Assembly: GCA_963836265.1 (NCBI GenBank)
Contig: CAWIIO010000003.1
Location: 488,916-552,915, forward strand
Direction: 5' to 3'
Source: CAIWHR01 sp963836265
GTDB lineage: Bacteria > Pseudomonadota > Gammaproteobacteria > Burkholderiales > Casimicrobiaceae
DNA: 64,000 nt
In this document: positions 37,259-46,551 of the stretch, piece by piece
How positions within the stretch are numbered: position 1 is the first letter of the stretch
Layout of the letters: every line of letters starts with the position of its first letter
Position numbers and translations under genes: made by a program
The notes under the pieces: generated by a model
The model's input: the letters and a program-made list of their open reading frames with translations, nothing else
Told to the model about the DNA's origin: nothing
Databases searched by the model: none

Positions 37259-38842
37259 ATGGCGACTCCGGGCGACACGACGATGGATCGGGCGGCGGCC
37301 GCGACACCGGCGCCGCTGAAAGACGGGGCGCTGGTGCTCGGCACCGTCGCGCTGTCGCTCGCGACGTTCATGAACGTCCTCGACACCTCGATCGCCAACG
37401 TGTCGATCCCGGCGATGGCAGGGGATCTGGGCGTCTCGCCGGATCAAGGCACCTGGGTCATCACGTCCTTTGGCGTGGCGAATGCGATTTCATTGCCGCT
37501 GTCGGGGTGGCTCGCCCAGCGCTACGGGCAGGTACGGCTGTTCGTCGCTTCCGTAGTGTTGTTCGTAATCGCATCGTTCCTGTGCGGGCTCGCACCGTCG
37601 CTGGAGCTGCTGATCGTGTTTCGGGTGATTCAGGGAGCAGTGGCCGGCCCGATGATTCCGCTGTCGCAGTCGCTGCTCCTGTCGAGCTACCCGAAGGAAA
37701 AGGCGGGCAGCGCGCTCGCGCTGTGGGCGATCACGACACTGGTCGCACCCGTCGTCGGGCCGCTTCTCGGCGGATGGATTACCGACAACATCACCTGGCC
37801 GTGGATTTTCTACATCAATATCCCTGTGGGGCTTGGCGCTGCCGCCGTCACGTGGGGCATTTACCGCAAGCGCGAGACGCCGACGGTGCGCTCGCCGATC
37901 GACGGCATCGGTCTCGGCTTGCTCATACTCTGGGTCGGTGCGCTGCAGATCATGCTCGACAAGGGCAAGGATCTCGATTGGTTCGGCTCGACGCCGATCC
38001 GGATCCTCGCGATCGCGGCCATCGTCGGATTCGCGCTGTTCATCGTGTGGGAGCTGACCGAACGGCATCCGGTCGTGGACCTGCGTCTGTTCGGACGCCG
38101 GAACTTCTGGACCAGCTCGCTCGCAATGTCGCTCGCTTACGGCACGTTCTTCGGCAACGTCGTGCTGTTGCCGCTCTGGCTGCAGCAATACATGGGCTAC
38201 ACCGCGACGCAGGCCGGCATGGTGCTCGCGCCGGTGGGGATCCTGGCGATCCTGCTCACTCCGCTCGTCGGACGGACCGTGCACAAGGTGGATCCGCGGC
38301 TGTTTGCGACCGGCGCGTTCGTGGTCTTCGCCCTGGTCCTGTTCATGCGTTCGCGGTTCAATACGTCCGCCGACTTCTGGACGCTGATGGTGCCCACGGT
38401 CATCCAGGGTGCGGCGATGGCGATATTCTTCATCCCGCTGGTGACGTTGAGCCTGTCGGGATTGTCGCCCGACCGGGTCCCCGCGGCGTCCGGGCTGTTC
38501 AATTTCGCGCGCATCACCGCAGGCTCGTTCGGAACCTCGATTGCGACGACGTTGTGGGATCATCGCGCGACGCTCCACCACGCGCAGCTCGCCGAGCGCT
38601 TCAACGGCGCGGACCGAGCTTCGAGCCAGGCACTCGCTGCGTTGCAGGCCGGCGGCCTGACGCCGGAGCAGGGGTATGGGGTGCTGAACCGCCTCGTCGA
38701 CCAGCAAGCGTTCATGCTCTCGGCCAACGACGTGTTCTACGCTTCGGCTTTGCTGTTCCTCGCCCTCATTGCAGTGATCTGGCTCGCGCGGCCGGTGCGC
38801 GGCGCACCGCAGGCAAACGACGCGTCGGGAAGCGCGCACTAG
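37259..38842 (+). CDS. emrB: EmrB-like DHA2-family multidrug efflux permease
   Basis: A 527-residue MFS transporter with 14 predicted helices. DHA2 motifs are LDTSIANVSIPAMAGDLGVS after helix 1, GWLAQRYGQVRLFVAS (motif A), and the PVVGPLLGGWITDNITWPWI motif C with IFYINIPVG. It exports hydrophobic drugs or uncouplers in exchange for protons, through EmrA and NodT. Starts 21 bp after emrA. The ATG at 37259 has no good ribosome site; the ATG at 37283 is an alternative. End of the marR-efflux operon. Confidence 0.93.
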   Translation: MATPGDTTMDRAAAATPAPLKDGALVLGTVALSLATFMNVLDTSIANVSIPAMAGDLGVSPDQGTWVITSFGVANAISLPLSGWLAQRYGQVRLFVASVVLFVIASFLCGLAPSLELLIVFRVIQGAVAGPMIPLSQSLLLSSYPKEKAGSALALWAITTLVAPVVGPLLGGWITDNITWPWIFYINIPVGLGAAAVTWGIYRKRETPTVRSPIDGIGLGLLILWVGALQIMLDKGKDLDWFGSTPIRILAIAAIVGFALFIVWELTERHPVVDLRLFGRRNFWTSSLAMSLAYGTFFGNVVLLPLWLQQYMGYTATQAGMVLAPVGILAILLTPLVGRTVHKVDPRLFATGAFVVFALVLFMRSRFNTSADFWTLMVPTVIQGAAMAIFFIPLVTLSLSGLSPDRVPAASGLFNFARITAGSFGTSIATTLWDHRATLHHAQLAERFNGADRASSQALAALQAGGLTPEQGYGVLNRLVDQQAFMLSANDVFYASALLFLALIAVIWLARPVRGAPQANDASGSAH

Positions 38843-38972
38843 GGAATCTCTGGAATGAACCGCGCGCGCCCTGTTCGGTAGGTCCCTGCCGGGCTCCCGA
38901 GCACTGTGACCGCGGTTACATCCCCGCGTCGGGAAATACGGGATCCTCGGCGGTTGGAAAGCGGCGAATCCC

Positions 38973-39443
38973 ATGCCGCAATTGGAGAATGGCATGAACG
39001 TCGAAGTGCAAGCCGCAGCCGTGCGCGTGGTCTGCCCTCACTGTCACACCATCAACCGCGTCCGGGAACACCGGACCGGCGAGGCTGCGTCGTGCGGCAG
39101 CTGCCGTCGCGCCCTGTTCGAGGGACGGCCGATTCCCATGTCCGCATCGGAGTTCGAGCGAGAGATCGCAAACTCCGAGCTGCCGGTGGTCGTCGACTTC
39201 TGGGCGCCCTGGTGCGGCCCGTGCCGCGTCATGGCCCCGGTGTTCGAGCAGGCCGCGCGGGAGCTCGAACCGCACGCGCGGTTCGTGAAGATCAACACGG
39301 ACGAGAACCAGCCGCTGGCGATGCGGTTGAACATCCGGAGCATTCCGACGCTCGCGGTCTTCCGCGGCGGCAAGGAGATAGTGCGCATTGCCGGCGCGCT
39401 GGACTTCGGCAATTTCAAGGCCTGGGCGACGCCCTACCTCTGA
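38973..39443 (+). CDS. trxC: Thioredoxin 2 (TrxC) with N-terminal zinc site
   Basis: A 156-residue protein. The N-terminal zinc finger has CPHC (21-24) and CGSC (41-44). The thioredoxin domain follows (about 55-155) with the active site WAPWCGPC (C81/C84) and the cis-Pro loop IRSIPTLAVF. TrxC is a cytoplasmic disulfide reductase tied to oxidative stress. It could also serve the ArsC reductase in this window. Start at 38973 or the internal ATG at 38994. Confidence 0.93.
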   Translation: MPQLENGMNVEVQAAAVRVVCPHCHTINRVREHRTGEAASCGSCRRALFEGRPIPMSASEFEREIANSELPVVVDFWAPWCGPCRVMAPVFEQAARELEPHARFVKINTDENQPLAMRLNIRSIPTLAVFRGGKEIVRIAGALDFGNFKAWATPYL

Positions 39444-39662
39444 CCGAGGCGGCGGCAACGCCGATGGGCGCCGCGCCGTTCGCGGCCCGAGGCTTCCGTC
39501 GTCCCCAAGGTGCCGGCATCCAGAGATCCGACGTTCTCCCGGAGCCCGGCATGCCGGGCCTCCGGCGTCTCGGCGACGACGCGCTCGAGATGTTCCCAGC
39601 GGACCCGCTACGTGCCGTCCGCGAGCGCGATGACGTTGACGCGGGGTGCCGAAGCGAGACGC

Positions 39663-40241
39663 CTACCTTCCCTTTCGGCGCAGCGACACGCCGATGCCGG
39701 CGAGGCCCAGCGCGAGGAGCGCGAGCGTTGCGGGTTCGGGTGCTCCACGGACATCGATGACGGCGTCGTCCATGAGGGTCCGACTGTCTCCGGGACAGCC
39801 CGAACAGCCATAGACACCGAAGCCGACGAGCATCTTGCCTGGATCGAGCAGGCTCGTGATGTCGTACTGCGCCCAGTCCGCCCCGATGTTGAAGAGGTCT
39901 CCGCCGCCGGTGGCATCACTGTAGTAGAGCGAGATGAAGGCGATGCCGGTCTCGGGCATCTTGAGCCACATCGACGCTTCGACGATGGCCGACGTGGCGA
40001 CGGCGGCGAACATCTGCACGATCTCGTTGTTGCCGCGCGTCGTGGCGCTGTACGTCCCGGAATGGGCGTCCGACGAGATCACGTTCCAGAACTCGATCGC
40101 GCCGAGGTCGTTGCCGAGCGCCCACGGCGCGAGCGCGCCCGATTCGAACCCCGGGTTGACGAGGAGGTTGGCCGACGCCGGAGGACTGGCGCAAAGGCCG
40201 AAGAGGGCTGCGGCCAGCAATGTGTTGAGGATTCGGTTCAT
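39663..40241 (-). CDS. PEP-CTERM anchored exported protein
   Basis: A 192-residue protein with a signal peptide (1-24, ILNTLLAAALFGLCASPPASA), a beta-rich carbohydrate-binding-like domain starting NLLVNPGFESGALAPWALG, and the C-terminal sorting signal PEPATLALLALGLAGIGVSL followed by RRKGR. Such proteins are processed by exosortase and often travel with extracellular polysaccharide. No exosortase or EPS locus lies in the window. Two Cys in YGCSGCPGDS may form a disulfide. Start at ATG 40241. The 219-bp gap before it (39444-39662) is empty. Confidence 0.87.
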   Translation of the reverse strand: MNRILNTLLAAALFGLCASPPASANLLVNPGFESGALAPWALGNDLGAIEFWNVISSDAHSGTYSATTRGNNEIVQMFAAVATSAIVEASMWLKMPETGIAFISLYYSDATGGGDLFNIGADWAQYDITSLLDPGKMLVGFGVYGCSGCPGDSRTLMDDAVIDVRGAPEPATLALLALGLAGIGVSLRRKGR

Positions 40242-40312
40242 ATGGTTGCTCTCCCTGTTGAACGCTTGCCCTCGGCACGCAAGTTTGGGGCCAGGGGGAA
40301 TCGCATGGCGAT

Positions 40313-41221
40313 TCAATCGCTTGGAATTATGTTTGTTGTCGGTTGTAAAGCGTTTCGACAGTCCGGGCCGACACGTTTGATGCGGCCGGGCTCAAGCCGG
40401 CGCCGCCCGCAGCTTGAGAGAACGCTCGAGGAGGCGAGGCGTTTCCATGCGCTGCCCCACGGGCCGAAGGCGGGGGTCGGGCCGCGCCACTGCAGTTCGT
40501 CGACGTTACGGAATAGCGGGGCGTCGGTCCTCAGCGTCGCGAGATCCTTGAAAAGAAGCGCCAGCTTGCGGCGTTCGCCCAGCACCGCCGGTGGAAACTC
40601 TTCGATCGCGCCGTACCGATTCAAGAACCGCGCCGCGGTGACCGAGCCAATCCCCGCAATCCCCGGATAACTGTCTACCGCGTCGCCGACAAGCGCGAGG
40701 AAATCGGGAATCAAGGGCGGCCGCACGCCGAATTTCTGGCGTACCCCGTCGGCGTCGATCATTTTCCGCGCTCTGCGATCCATCTGGACCACGCGATCGC
40801 CGCGGACGCACTGGGCGAGATCCTTGTCGACGGTCCAGATGCAAAATTTCTCCACGCGCGCGTCTTCGGACGCGATCCGTGCGGCCGAGGCAAGCGCATC
40901 GTCTGCTTCGAGCTCGATCATCGGCCACACGGCGACGCCCATCGCGGCGAGCGCTTGCTCCAGCGGGGGGAACTGCGCGAGAAGTGCCGGCTCGATACCG
41001 TTGCCTGTCTTGTAGCCCGGCCAGAGGCGGTTGCGAAACGATTCGATGACGTGATCGGTCGCAACGCCGACGTGGGTCGCGCCCTGCTCGAGCATCTGAA
41101 CGACGGTCTGCAGAACGCCAATAACGGCGCCGAACGTGCTGTCCTTCCCCTTGTTGAACCGGCGCAGACCGTAGAAGTGCCGGAACAGCTCGTAGGTGCC
41201 GTCGATAGCATGCACGATCAT
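40313..41221 (-). CDS. Stand-alone 5'-3' exonuclease / flap endonuclease domain protein
   Basis: A 302-residue protein resembling the 5' nuclease domain of DNA polymerase I and Xni/ExoIX. The N-terminal part has HAIDGTYELFRHFYG and the acidic helical arch region ELEADDALASAARIA, TVDKDLAQCV carries the second metal-binding Asp pair, and GDAVDSYPGIAGIGSVTAAR is the helix-hairpin-helix with its GIG turn. It should process flaps or gapped DNA. The tail after about residue 265 is low-complexity. No helicase or polymerase domain follows. Confidence 0.82.
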   Translation of the reverse strand: MIVHAIDGTYELFRHFYGLRRFNKGKDSTFGAVIGVLQTVVQMLEQGATHVGVATDHVIESFRNRLWPGYKTGNGIEPALLAQFPPLEQALAAMGVAVWPMIELEADDALASAARIASEDARVEKFCIWTVDKDLAQCVRGDRVVQMDRRARKMIDADGVRQKFGVRPPLIPDFLALVGDAVDSYPGIAGIGSVTAARFLNRYGAIEEFPPAVLGERRKLALLFKDLATLRTDAPLFRNVDELQWRGPTPAFGPWGSAWKRLASSSVLSSCGRRRLEPGRIKRVGPDCRNALQPTTNIIPSD

Positions 41222-41302
41222 GTGCCACTATCCCTGCGACCGAGTCGACACATTGTCACCGGCGCCGTTTCGGTTGAGTGAGATTCGACGGAGCGCGAAC
41301 GT

Positions 41303-42043
41303 CTAGACGAGCGAGATCTCCCCGGTGGCGAGATCATATACGGCGCCGACGATATCGATCTTCTTGGCGGCATACAGTCTCTGGACGACCGGCGGTGAGT
41401 TCCTGAGCCGTGCCACTTGCCGCCGCACGTTCTCGGCGATCGCGTTGTCGAGGAGGCGGCCGGTCTGCGTCTTCCGCGCGACGATCACCGCCGGCTTGAT
41501 CGCGGCGACGAGCTCGGGCAGATGGCCCGGAAGCACGGTGTTCGTCTCCAGCACCTTGATCGCGGCATCGACCGCGCCACATCCGGTGTGGCCGAGCACC
41601 ATGACGAGTGGCACCCCCAGCATCTGGACGCCGTATTCGAGGGAGGCCAGCAGGTCCGGGTTCACGATGTTGCCCGCGACGCGCACGACGAAGAGATCGC
41701 CCGGTCCCTGGTCGAACGCGAACTCGGGCGCCACGCGGGAATCGGCGCAACTCAGGACCGCCGCGATCGGATATTGCGCTTGCACGCGGGCGGCGCGGCC
41801 CGACGAAAAATCGCGCGGGTTCGGCGCATTCGCCGCATAGCGCGCGTTGCCGTCGATGAGTCGCTTCAACGCGTCCGCAGGCGCGATCGCGTTGGGGGGC
41901 GGCGGTGCGCCCGGCGCCAATGGCTCGGCCGCAACCACAACGCCCGTGCTCCATGGTGCGAGCGCCGCGAGTGCGCTGGTCCTCAGGAAATCGCGGCGCG
42001 ACACCCGGGGTTCGCGTTGCACCGCGCGGCACAATTCGCACAT
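41303..42043 (-). CDS. Tat-exported beta-class carbonic anhydrase
   Basis: A 246-residue protein. The N-terminus carries a twin-arginine motif SRRDFLRT (15-22) and a hydrophobic stretch, so the enzyme should be exported folded to the periplasm. The zinc ligands are C99 (with D101 and R103 in SCADSR), H152 and C155 in GHTGCGA. It interconverts CO2 and bicarbonate. Periplasmic beta anhydrases are less common than cytoplasmic ones. No transporter of the SulP or Dab type is adjacent. The Cys pair CELC at the very N-terminus precedes the signal. Confidence 0.9.
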   Translation of the reverse strand: MCELCRAVQREPRVSRRDFLRTSALAALAPWSTGVVVAAEPLAPGAPPPPNAIAPADALKRLIDGNARYAANAPNPRDFSSGRAARVQAQYPIAAVLSCADSRVAPEFAFDQGPGDLFVVRVAGNIVNPDLLASLEYGVQMLGVPLVMVLGHTGCGAVDAAIKVLETNTVLPGHLPELVAAIKPAVIVARKTQTGRLLDNAIAENVRRQVARLRNSPPVVQRLYAAKKIDIVGAVYDLATGEISLV

Positions 42044-42197
42044 GGAATCTTTCCTTCACTATTGACCGGTGGCGCGTGCCGGACGCGCCGTTCCTTTGAC
42101 CCGATGCCAGACCGCGCTGGCAATTCCCTCGGCGCGCTCGGAGTGCGCAGGCTTTCCCTTCGTCACCCACTACCGCGCCGGGGGTTTTTCGCCAAGC

Positions 42198-42989
42198 TCA
42201 ACCGCTCCAGGCTTCGATGATCTGATCGAGGCCCTCCCGATAATTCCGAAACTTCGGCGCCCATCCCGGCACACGCGGTGTCGGTACGACAGGCGACATC
42301 GGGAGTGCGGTTTGCTGCATGTGCTCCTCGCGAATGATGATCTTGGCCAATGGCTTCGAGAACGACGGCAGGTGCAGCGGGCTTCGCCTGCCGACCCGGT
42401 GGGCGAATGCGTCCATCAGCTGCATGAACGAAACCGGGAGCCGGTCGGTGGCGTAGACGACCTTACCCACGTTTCTCGATCTGGCGGCCGCGAGCAGAGC
42501 CGAGGCGGCGTCGAGCTGATGGAGATGGTACTGCAACGCCTTGCGCGGGCCGGACCAGTACGGCCGGCCGAGTCTGAATGCCGTGCGATAGGCGCGCAGG
42601 TCGCCGCTCCTTGGACCGTACAGATAGCCGAGGCGCACGACGCAGGCGGGCACCGGACCCGACAGGGCAAGCGCTTCGCATTCGAGGATCGCATCCACCG
42701 ACGAGCGCAGCGGGTCGTTCAGCCGGACTCCGTCTTCGACGGCACGGACGAAGGCGAAGCTCGCGTGGACCAGCGTCCGCGCGCCTTCCGCTCGAGCCGA
42801 ACGCATTGCCCGGCGGGTTGCGGCCGCCGCAGCGCGGGCAAATTCCTTCCAGGCGTGGCCATCGTGCAGCAGGCTGTTCGCCTGCTGGCCCGCGACGTTG
42901 ATATGGACCTTTTCGGCTGTACCCGACGCGCGCCGGCCCGCGAGGATACTTCCCAGTTCGGAGCGCGCACCGGTGAGCGTTGCATTCAT
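42198..42989 (-). CDS. NAD-dependent epimerase/dehydratase-like protein lacking the N-terminal Rossmann motif
   Basis: A 263-residue protein with the downstream half of an extended SDR fold: EKVHINVAGQQANSLL, TLVHASFAFVRAV, the substrate side CVVRLGYLYGPRSGDL and the typical late KVVYATDRLPVSFMQLMDA. The first strand and the GxxGxxG loop are absent, and the frame closes upstream after about five codons. The usual Tyr-x-x-x-Lys is not apparent. It is a 5'-truncated gene or a divergent non-catalytic homologue. It is 79 bp downstream of the TAXI permease gene on the same strand, so it may be the end of that operon. Confidence 0.6.
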   Translation of the reverse strand: MNATLTGARSELGSILAGRRASGTAEKVHINVAGQQANSLLHDGHAWKEFARAAAAATRRAMRSARAEGARTLVHASFAFVRAVEDGVRLNDPLRSSVDAILECEALALSGPVPACVVRLGYLYGPRSGDLRAYRTAFRLGRPYWSGPRKALQYHLHQLDAASALLAAARSRNVGKVVYATDRLPVSFMQLMDAFAHRVGRRSPLHLPSFSKPLAKIIIREEHMQQTALPMSPVVPTPRVPGWAPKFRNYREGLDQIIEAWSG

Positions 42990-43068
42990 CGCGTCGAATC
43001 GACGTCAGGTTGGCACCGCGGTGAGCAGAAGGGACGTCCGCCTTGCGCCCGCGCCGGGCCGGGCTCGT

Positions 43069-44979
43069 CTAAAGGTTGCCGGCGCGGGGCTCCCGCTGCT
43101 CGAGCGCGCGGGCGGCCACACGCCGCTGCAGCAGGAACAGCGCGGTGAGCAAGCCAATACCGATCGCGTCGCTGACGTAGCCCGGCTTGATCAGCAGGAG
43201 CGCAGCGGCCACGAGCAGCGCACGTTCCCACAGCATGCACGGCCGGCTCAGGTAGCCGACGAGACCCGCGGCGAGGCACATCACTCCGATCGTCGCGGAC
43301 AACGTAGAAGTGACGATCGTCTGCCAGTCACCGATCATCAGCAGCGACGGTTCGTAGACGAACATGAACGGCACGATGTACGCGGGTGCGGCGACGCGCA
43401 TCGACTCCCATCCGGCCTGCCACATGTTCGTCCGCGCGAGGCCGGCGGCGGCGAACACGGCAAGCGCGACCGGCGGCGTGATCGCCGAGAGAATCGCGAA
43501 GTAGAACGCGAACATGTGCGCGGCGGGCGTCACTGCGCCGAGCTTGATGAGCGCCGGGACCAGCAGCGACACCATGACGATGTACGAGGGTGTCGTAGGC
43601 ATGCCCATGCCGAGCACGATGCCGGCGAGCGCGGTCAGGATCAGCGCGAGGATCAGCGAATTATGCGACAGCGCGACGACGACCTGCGTAAACACGATAC
43701 CGAGCCCGGTGATCGTGACGCAGCCGATCACGATGCCCGCGCACGCGCACGCCATCGCGACGGCGAGCGCGTTGCGGGCGCCTTCGACCAGGGCGTAGAA
43801 CGCGCTGCGCCAGCCGATGCCCTCGCGCGTCGACGCGCGCAGCAGCGCGACCGGAAGGCAGGACAACGCGCCGACCAGCGCGCACAGCGGTGCGGAGTAG
43901 CCCAGCATCAGCCCGAACATGACGACAAACACCGGCACGAACAGGTGCCCGCGCACGGCCATGACCTGCAGGAATTTCGGCAGCTCCGATTTCGGCACCC
44001 CGGCGAGCTTGAAACGCTTGGCTTCGAAGTGAACCGCGAAGAACACGGAAACGTAGTAGAGCAACGCCGGGATCGCCGCCCACAGCGCGACCTTTGCGTA
44101 CGGCACGGCAAGGAACTCCGCCATCACGAACGCGGCGGCCCCCATGATCGGCGGCATGATCTGGCCGCCGGTCGACGCGACGGCCTCCACGGCTGCGGCG
44201 AACGGTGGACGGAACCCGGTGCGCTTCATCAGGGGGATCGTGATCGGGCCGTCGACCATGACGTTCGCGACCGCGCTTCCCGACACGGTGCCGAACAGGC
44301 TCGACGACACAACCGAGACCTTGCCGGGGCCGCCGGCGGTGTGCCCGGTGATCGACATCGCGAAATCCATGAAGAGCTGTCCGGTTCCGCTCTTTTCCAT
44401 GAACGCGCCGAACAGCACGAACAGCATCACGTAGCTCGCTGAGACACCGAGCGTCGAGCCGAAGATACCCTCTGTCGACAGATAGAGCTGCTCGAGCAGC
44501 ACGTCGAGCGTGACGTGCGTGAAGCCCGCTGCGTAGACGACGAACGCCACTGCCGTAAGCGGCAGCGCCCAGCCGATCACGCGCCGGGTCGCCTCGAGCA
44601 CGATCACGACGGCGACCACCGCAAAGAAGCGGTCCGCCGGGGTGAGCGGATCGATGTAGATGATGCGGTTGATGAAGTAGTCGTAGTTCGCGAGGATGTG
44701 CAGCACGAATCCGAAGCCGAGCGCGAGCAACGCCGCGTCGAGCACGCGCCATGCCGGGCGCCCGGGTCGGGTAGGGTACAGCAGGAAGACGAGCGTGAGC
44801 GCGAACAGCAGGTGGGTGCCGCGGAAGACGATCGCCTCGGGCGGGCCGAACGCCGCCGCGTACATGTGGTAGAGCGACATCGCGACCGCCACCGAGTTGA
44901 CGAGCGCGCGCAGCGCAGCGCTCGTCGGCGCGGTCGCCTGCGCTTCCTCGGCAACGACGACGGTCGTGGGGGCGGTCAT
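43069..44979 (-). CDS. TAXI-type TRAP transporter fused permease
   Basis: A 636-residue membrane protein that fuses the small (DctQ-like, about residues 25-150) and large (DctM-like) TRAP subunits, as in TAXI systems. There are about 16-18 helices. Large-subunit blocks include VSASYVMLFVLFGAFMEKSG, SSSLFGTVSGSAVANVMVDG and GIVLGMGMPTTPSYIVMVSL. It imports an organic acid or similar solute with Na+ or H+, fed by the periplasmic protein encoded immediately upstream. The ATG at 44979 is used; GTG at 44997 is possible. Confidence 0.93.
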   Translation of the reverse strand: MTAPTTVVVAEEAQATAPTSAALRALVNSVAVAMSLYHMYAAAFGPPEAIVFRGTHLLFALTLVFLLYPTRPGRPAWRVLDAALLALGFGFVLHILANYDYFINRIIYIDPLTPADRFFAVVAVVIVLEATRRVIGWALPLTAVAFVVYAAGFTHVTLDVLLEQLYLSTEGIFGSTLGVSASYVMLFVLFGAFMEKSGTGQLFMDFAMSITGHTAGGPGKVSVVSSSLFGTVSGSAVANVMVDGPITIPLMKRTGFRPPFAAAVEAVASTGGQIMPPIMGAAAFVMAEFLAVPYAKVALWAAIPALLYYVSVFFAVHFEAKRFKLAGVPKSELPKFLQVMAVRGHLFVPVFVVMFGLMLGYSAPLCALVGALSCLPVALLRASTREGIGWRSAFYALVEGARNALAVAMACACAGIVIGCVTITGLGIVFTQVVVALSHNSLILALILTALAGIVLGMGMPTTPSYIVMVSLLVPALIKLGAVTPAAHMFAFYFAILSAITPPVALAVFAAAGLARTNMWQAGWESMRVAAPAYIVPFMFVYEPSLLMIGDWQTIVTSTLSATIGVMCLAAGLVGYLSRPCMLWERALLVAAALLLIKPGYVSDAIGIGLLTALFLLQRRVAARALEQREPRAGNL

Positions 44980-45011
44980 TCGCTGGCGCGACGCCACGAA
45001 GGATGCGGGAT

Positions 45012-45027
45012 TCCCGCGTTTGCGGGA
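45012..45027. other. Hairpin between the TAXI binding-protein and permease genes
   Basis: TCCCGC and GCGGGA enclose a GTTT loop in the short gap between the two genes. The surrounding sequence (ATGCGGGATTCCCGCGTTTG) resembles the dispersed palindromes common in betaproteobacterial intergenic DNA. Such a stem could stabilise the upstream part of the message and give more binding protein than permease. Confidence 0.5.
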
Positions 45028-45034
45028 GCGACGA

Positions 45035-45976
45035 TTACATCGCGCCGACTTCCTTGTAATACTTCACTGCGCCCTTGTGGAAAGGCACGCCGATGTCGAC
45101 TGCCATGTCCTTCGCCGTGAGGCCGTCGATCGCCTTCACGACATTGGCCATGTCCTTCACGTGGGTCGCGGTCGCTTTCGTCATCCTGTAGACCGTTTCC
45201 TCGGGAAGGTCGCATGCGACGATGATGTGCGTCGAGTAGCCGATCACCGGGACGTCCTTGTCTTGGTTCGGATAGGTGCCGGCCTTGATGACGAGCTTGT
45301 GATAGCCGGGGTTCTCCTGGTGCAGCGTGTTCATCGTCTTGTCGTCTACCGGAACGAGCTCGATGTCCCGCGCGCTCGCGAGGTCCATCACCGCGGATGC
45401 GGGCGCCGTCGTGCCGAGCGTGAAGACGTCCGCGTGGCCATCCTTCATCATCGACACCGCATCGGTGTAGCCGGCCTGGAACTGCGCCTTCCCAAGCGAC
45501 TGGTAGGTCATGCCGTTGAGCTTCAGCACCTCGCTCGTGAGGATCTCGGCCGTGTTGCCCTTGGGCTGCGTCACCAACGACTTGCCCTTGAAGTCGGCGA
45601 ACGACTTGATGTGTGCATCCTTCAGGGCGACGACCTGGAAGTGCTGCGGATACAGGTTCGCGAGCTGGCAGACGTGCGTCACCTTCTTGGGGTACGGCGG
45701 GCGACCTTCGATTCCGTCGACCGTCGTCGCTGAGTTCGCGAAGCCGACCTGCGCCTTGCCTTCGTCGACGCCGCGCACGTTGGCGATGCCAGCACCCGGC
45801 GTCTGCTGGATCGAGAGGCCCGGCACCGATTCCTCCCACAAGCTCTTGAGTGCCCCGCCGAGCGGAATCCACGATCCGCCCTGCGGTCCGGTCATGAACG
45901 TGATCTGCTCGGCGGCGGCCGGAACTGCGGCAGCGGCAGCGACTGCAAAACAACCGACGAAAAGACTGCGCTTCAT
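45035..45976 (-). CDS. TAXI-family TRAP substrate-binding protein
   Basis: A 313-residue periplasmic protein. The signal peptide spans residues 1-22 (cleavage after VPAAA). The TAXI signature is ITFMTGPQGGSWIPLGGALK, followed by AGIANVRGVDEGKAQVGFAN, and HADVFTLGTTAPASAVMDLA near residue 180. It captures a carboxylate-type ligand (family substrates such as glutamate or 2-oxoglutarate; not specified here) for the fused permease. GCAGGAGGAGC upstream of the ATG at 45976 fixes the start. First gene of the TAXI operon. Confidence 0.93.
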   Translation of the reverse strand: MKRSLFVGCFAVAAAAAVPAAAEQITFMTGPQGGSWIPLGGALKSLWEESVPGLSIQQTPGAGIANVRGVDEGKAQVGFANSATTVDGIEGRPPYPKKVTHVCQLANLYPQHFQVVALKDAHIKSFADFKGKSLVTQPKGNTAEILTSEVLKLNGMTYQSLGKAQFQAGYTDAVSMMKDGHADVFTLGTTAPASAVMDLASARDIELVPVDDKTMNTLHQENPGYHKLVIKAGTYPNQDKDVPVIGYSTHIIVACDLPEETVYRMTKATATHVKDMANVVKAIDGLTAKDMAVDIGVPFHKGAVKYYKEVGAM

Positions 45977-46297
45977 TGCTCCTCCTGCATAGCGCCGGTC
46001 GATCGCCGGCGACTGGTAAGAATGCGACGGCGGGATTCTGCGGCCGCGGCCCTGGGCGGTCAAGGACTGCTTCACGCGCCCTGTCGAGGTGGCGGAAGGG
46101 CAGAATTGTGTCGGTCCCGCGCTGCCGCGATTTCCCGCCTTTCGCAGGGGAATCATCGTGCGGCTCTCTATGGCTTGCTGCGTCGGCAGAACACGCGCGG
46201 CGCCTGTCGGCATGGCGAATGCATCTCCACGCGACGGCTCCGGATGAGCTACACTTCGTCGATATTGCAAACCGGCCTCTCGCCCGCGCGCCCTCAC
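45977..46297. other. Intergenic region upstream of the TAXI operon
   Basis: A 321-bp gap between divergent genes. Apart from the ribosome site of the binding-protein gene I see no promoter pair, repeat or extra gene. Confidence 0.3.
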
Positions 46298-46498
46298 ATG
46301 CGCCCTAAACAGGCCGACTTGTTCGGCGATACGCATCCGCCGGCCCCAACGCCAACCGTCGCTGCCCGTTCCGACACCGTGCCGCTCACCCGGACTCAGC
46401 GGCGCTTCAATCGACTCACGGCGCGACTGCAGCAGCTGCGTGCCGAGGTATCGGCGTGGCAGCAGGCGGCGGACCGCTTCCGGCAGCGGGCGCGCTGA
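46298..46498 (+). CDS. Small protein, possibly an N-terminal remnant
   Basis: A 66-residue frame beginning MRPKQADLFGD and ending in a helical segment (TQRRFNRLTARLQQLRAEVS, then AWQQAADRFRQRAR). The helix resembles the opening of larger coiled-coil proteins that continue after this point, so it may be the first part of a lost gene or a small protein in its own right. No ribosome site is obvious. I do not recognise a family with confidence. Confidence 0.35.
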   Translation: MRPKQADLFGDTHPPAPTPTVAARSDTVPLTRTQRRFNRLTARLQQLRAEVSAWQQAADRFRQRAR

Positions 46499-46551
46499 CG
46501 GAGCACGAATCGTTGCGGCGCCAGTTGCGTGGGACGGAAGCCCCCACCCGG

